Below are positions 62,314 to 64,000 of a stretch of 64,000 bases of DNA, piece after piece. The notes beneath the pieces are model-generated. The model saw only the letters and a program-made list of their open reading frames with translations, had not been told where the DNA came from and ran no database searches. A program made the position numbers and the translations under genes. How positions within the stretch are numbered: position 1 is the stretch's first letter; every line of letters starts with the position of its first letter. Source of the stretch: Chelatococcus sp. (GTDB lineage Bacteria; Pseudomonadota; Alphaproteobacteria; Rhizobiales; Beijerinckiaceae); contig QFQY01000016.1 of NCBI GenBank assembly GCA_003248805.1, positions 22,170-86,169 on the forward strand. Direction: 5' to 3'.

Positions 62314-63319
62314 GCAGAACCTCCGGAATCGCTTGCGGGTCGAGCACGACGTCCGCCGCCATCCGCGCCATGGCGGGGCTGAGCAGGAAGCCGTGGCGAT
62401 AGAGCCCGTTGACATGGAGCACGGGGCCGCGCCGCAGCAGGCGCGGCAGGTTGTCGGGAAAGGCCGGGCGCGCATCGGTGCCGATCTCGACCACCTCCGC
62501 CTCGGCGAAGGCGGGATGCAGCGCATAGGCCGCGCCGAGCAGCTCCAGCATCGACCGCGCGCTGATGCGCCTGCGGTCGCCGCTCTCGATCATCGTCGCG
62601 CCGACCATGAAGAGCCCGTCCGCGCGTGGCACGACATAGAGCGGAATGCGCGGATGCAGCAGCCTGACCGGCCGCGACAGGCGGATCTCATGGCTCCTGA
62701 GCAGCAACATCTCGCCCTTGACGCCCCGCAGGCCCGGCAGCGCATCGGCGGCGGCCAGCCCGCGGCAATCCAGGACGATGTCGGCGGCGAGGCCGCCCGG
62801 CTCGACCTCCTCCCCGAACCGCAATTCCGCCCCTCGGGCGACGACGCCGGCCGACAGCGCGGCCAGCGCCTCGCGCGGATCGAGATGCGCCTCCTGCGCG
62901 AAGAACAGACCGCGCGAGAAACGGTCCGCCAGATCGGGCTCCAGCGCCGCGATGGCCTCGGCCCCGATCTCCTCGAAATGGGAGGTGCGCGTCCCGAAGC
63001 GCTTCAGTTCGGCGCGGTCCCGGCTCGGCGAGACGACGAGCGTGCCCGCCCGCGTGACTGAACCCGGGGCATGTCGCTCCCACCAATCCGCCGCCTCCCG
63101 GCCGAGCCGCACGACCGGCTCCTCGGCGCTCTCGCCCTCGCACCAGGGCGCCAGCATGCCGCCAGCGAACCAGGAACAGGCGCGCTGCCCGGCGAAGACG
63201 CCGCGCTCGTGCACGCTCACGCGCAGGCCGCGCGCGAGAAGCTCGCTCGCGCAGGCGAGGCCGACGACGCCGGCCCCGACGATCGCGACATGCGGCTGGG
63301 CGGTCGAAGAGCGCTCCAT
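62297..63319 (-). CDS. thiO: Glycine oxidase ThiO
   Basis: ThiO oxidises glycine to the imine used by ThiG. The 340-residue FAD enzyme has the dinucleotide motif V-A-I-V-G-A-G-V-V-G-L-A-C-A, W-F-A-G-G-M-L-A-P-W, and the C-terminal H-V-N-G-L-Y-R-H-G-F-L. I set the start at M-E-R-S-S-T (63319), which lies between the riboswitch and the conserved FAD motif; a longer frame to 63469 would run through the riboswitch. It is the first gene of the thiamine operon. Confidence 0.93.
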   Translation of the reverse strand: MERSSTAQPHVAIVGAGVVGLACASELLARGLRVSVHERGVFAGQRACSWFAGGMLAPWCEGESAEEPVVRLGREAADWWERHAPGSVTRAGTLVVSPSRDRAELKRFGTRTSHFEEIGAEAIAALEPDLADRFSRGLFFAQEAHLDPREALAALSAGVVARGAELRFGEEVEPGGLAADIVLDCRGLAAADALPGLRGVKGEMLLLRSHEIRLSRPVRLLHPRIPLYVVPRADGLFMVGATMIESGDRRRISARSMLELLGAAYALHPAFAEAEVVEIGTDARPAFPDNLPRLLRRGPVLHVNGLYRHGFLLSPAMARMAADVVLDPQAIPEVLHDVAA

Positions 63320-63387
63320 GCGTTTCCCCTCTCGCCGGGAAAGGCGGCGGCCCGCGGCGCAAGGCAGAGCATCTGCTTCAGCGAGGA

Positions 63388-63472
63388 CCGTTCCCTTCGC
63401 CGGCATGACCCGGATCAGGTTCGATGGGTTGGCGCGAGACACGCCTCTCAGCCGGAACCGGCACCCCAACGG
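63388..63472 (-). promoter_or_regulatory. TPP (THI-box) riboswitch
   Basis: On the minus strand the leader of thiO contains the conserved TPP aptamer parts: GGGGTGCC at the 5' side, GGCTGAGA, and the THI-box 3' segment CTGATCCGGGTCATGCC followed by GCGAAGGGAA. These match the known aptamer closely in order and spacing. Binding of thiamine pyrophosphate should lower expression of the thiOSGE operon. Confidence 0.95.
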
Positions 63473-63481
63473 ACAATCGAC

Positions 63482-63510
63482 ATTCTAGGATCAAGGCAGG
63501 GACGGGACAA
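63482..63510 (-). promoter_or_regulatory. Promoter of the thiamine operon
   Basis: On the minus strand TTGTCC (63510-63505) is followed after exactly 17 bases by TAGAAT (63487-63482), a good sigma-70-like pair. Transcription would start about 7 bases later, directly at the beginning of the TPP riboswitch. Confidence 0.65.
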
Positions 63511-63886
63511 CCCCGGGGGAGAACCATGTCGCAGCCGGCGCCGGCGGGCTTCGGCCGCCGGGCCGACGACCGGCCCGGCGCCCGCCCTCCAGCGAGGCAG
63601 GACTCGGGGGAGCTCGCAGCGCCGCCTGGCCGGCCGCGTGGACATCGCGACCGAGCCTCGCCCGGCAGCCTTGTTCGAAACGTGGCAGCCGGTGTTTCGT
63701 GGAAGCCATGCCCCCAACCGCCGAGGAGACGATCGCGCCGCCTTCGGCCGGATCGGTCCGAATGCGGCATGGTCCGGCAGGAAACGCGCGAGCCGACGGC
63801 TCGTGGACGCCACCCGGCCGCATAGGCGCCGGACGGGACCGGCCGCCTCCCCCACGGGACAACGACGGATTATGGCGGCGGACGGC
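63511..63886. other. Gene-free spacer before the tRNA gene
   Basis: About 375 bases of high-GC sequence between the thiamine operon promoter and the tRNA promoter. Open frames run through it on several strands, but none has a ribosome site or a family-like product. I see no repeat or hairpin of note. Confidence 0.5.
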
Positions 63887-63916
63887 TTGTCAAAGCGAAT
63901 GTCGATGGGGCATAGA
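63887..63916 (+). promoter_or_regulatory. Likely promoter of the tRNA-Ser gene
   Basis: TTGTCA (63887-63892) and CATAGA (63911-63916) are separated by 18 bases and end ten bases before the tRNA gene. This is close to a sigma-70 promoter and properly placed for a tRNA transcript. Confidence 0.5.
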
Positions 63917-63925
63917 GCACTCAAC

Positions 63926-64000
63926 GGAGACGTGGCCGAGAGGCTGAAGGCACTCGTTTGCTAAATGAGCATACCCCACAAGGGTATCGAGGGTTCGAAT
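63926..64000 (+). tRNA. tRNA-Ser (anticodon GCU), truncated by the window end
   Basis: The 75 visible bases show a serine tRNA: acceptor 5' strand GGAGACG, D-arm with TGGCCGAGAGGCTGAAGGC, anticodon stem-loop CTCGT-TTGCTAA-ATGAG with anticodon GCT at 63960-63962, a long variable arm (ATACCCC-ACAA-GGGTAT), and the start of the T-arm CGAGGGTTCGAAT. The 3' part of about 15 bases lies beyond the window. Confidence 0.95.

Overview
The window is a high-GC chromosomal segment from an alphaproteobacterium, most likely a Hyphomicrobiales member close to Bosea. The clues are the Hyphomicrobiales-type trimeric porin, DUF2336 proteins, two ethylmalonyl-CoA pathway enzymes (crotonyl-CoA carboxylase/reductase and methylsuccinyl-CoA dehydrogenase), the lepB-rnc-era cluster, and short palindromic intergenic repeats of the kind common in this order. 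I see no phage, transposase, plasmid or CRISPR genes. The content is mainly core genome. The genus is an inference.

Layout. 1-4.8 kb: a Gly/Tyr-rich exported protein, an overlooked 42-aa acidic protein on the minus strand, a lipobox-bearing LivH-type permease, threonine ammonia-lyase, an RDD membrane protein and the N-end-rule leucyltransferase Bpt. 4.9-10.2 kb: a small RraA/UxaA-type sugar-acid operon, two tandem DUF2336 paralogues and a small outer-membrane protein. 10.3-19.5 kb, mostly minus strand: parC, recO, a tautomerase divergent from its LysR neighbour, the (p)ppGpp enzyme Rsh, rpoZ and a HerA-like ATPase. 19.7-25.9 kb: pdxJ-acpS, aqpZ (minus), lepB-rnc-era with overlapping or near-overlapping starts, pyrE and a NYN-domain protein.

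25.9-37.7 kb, minus strand, is an envelope block. It holds a repeat-rich OmpA-family protein with a downstream membrane protein that carries two helix-hairpin-helix-like modules, a major porin broken by a single-base frameshift, and the tamA-tamB outer-membrane assembly pair. 37.8-46.5 kb is metabolic: a hydratase/FAH-fold enzyme, DUF4142 protein, zinc alcohol dehydrogenase, methyltransferase, aldehyde dehydrogenase, Tat-exported CpdB-like phosphoesterase, SIMPL protein and cytochrome b561.

46.6-53.5 kb carries two ethylmalonyl-CoA pathway genes, mcd and ccr, separated by an EamA exporter and a lipoprotein alpha/beta hydrolase preceded by a possible FNR/FixK box. A nested palindromic repeat lies between that hydrolase and ccr. 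53.5-60.6 kb holds ubiG, lysC, a DCC-family thiol protein, a YqjM-like ene-reductase, an M32 carboxypeptidase, a DUF3616 protein and an Rdx-family protein. 60.7-63.5 kb is a thiamine operon, thiO-thiS-thiG-thiE, behind a recognisable promoter and a TPP riboswitch. The window ends inside a tRNA-Ser(GCU) gene.

The items most worth a second look are the four-repeat OmpA-family protein with its partner, the lipobox-LivH fusion, the porin frameshift, the FNR/FixK-like box, the palindromes upstream of ccr, and the nested repeat element.
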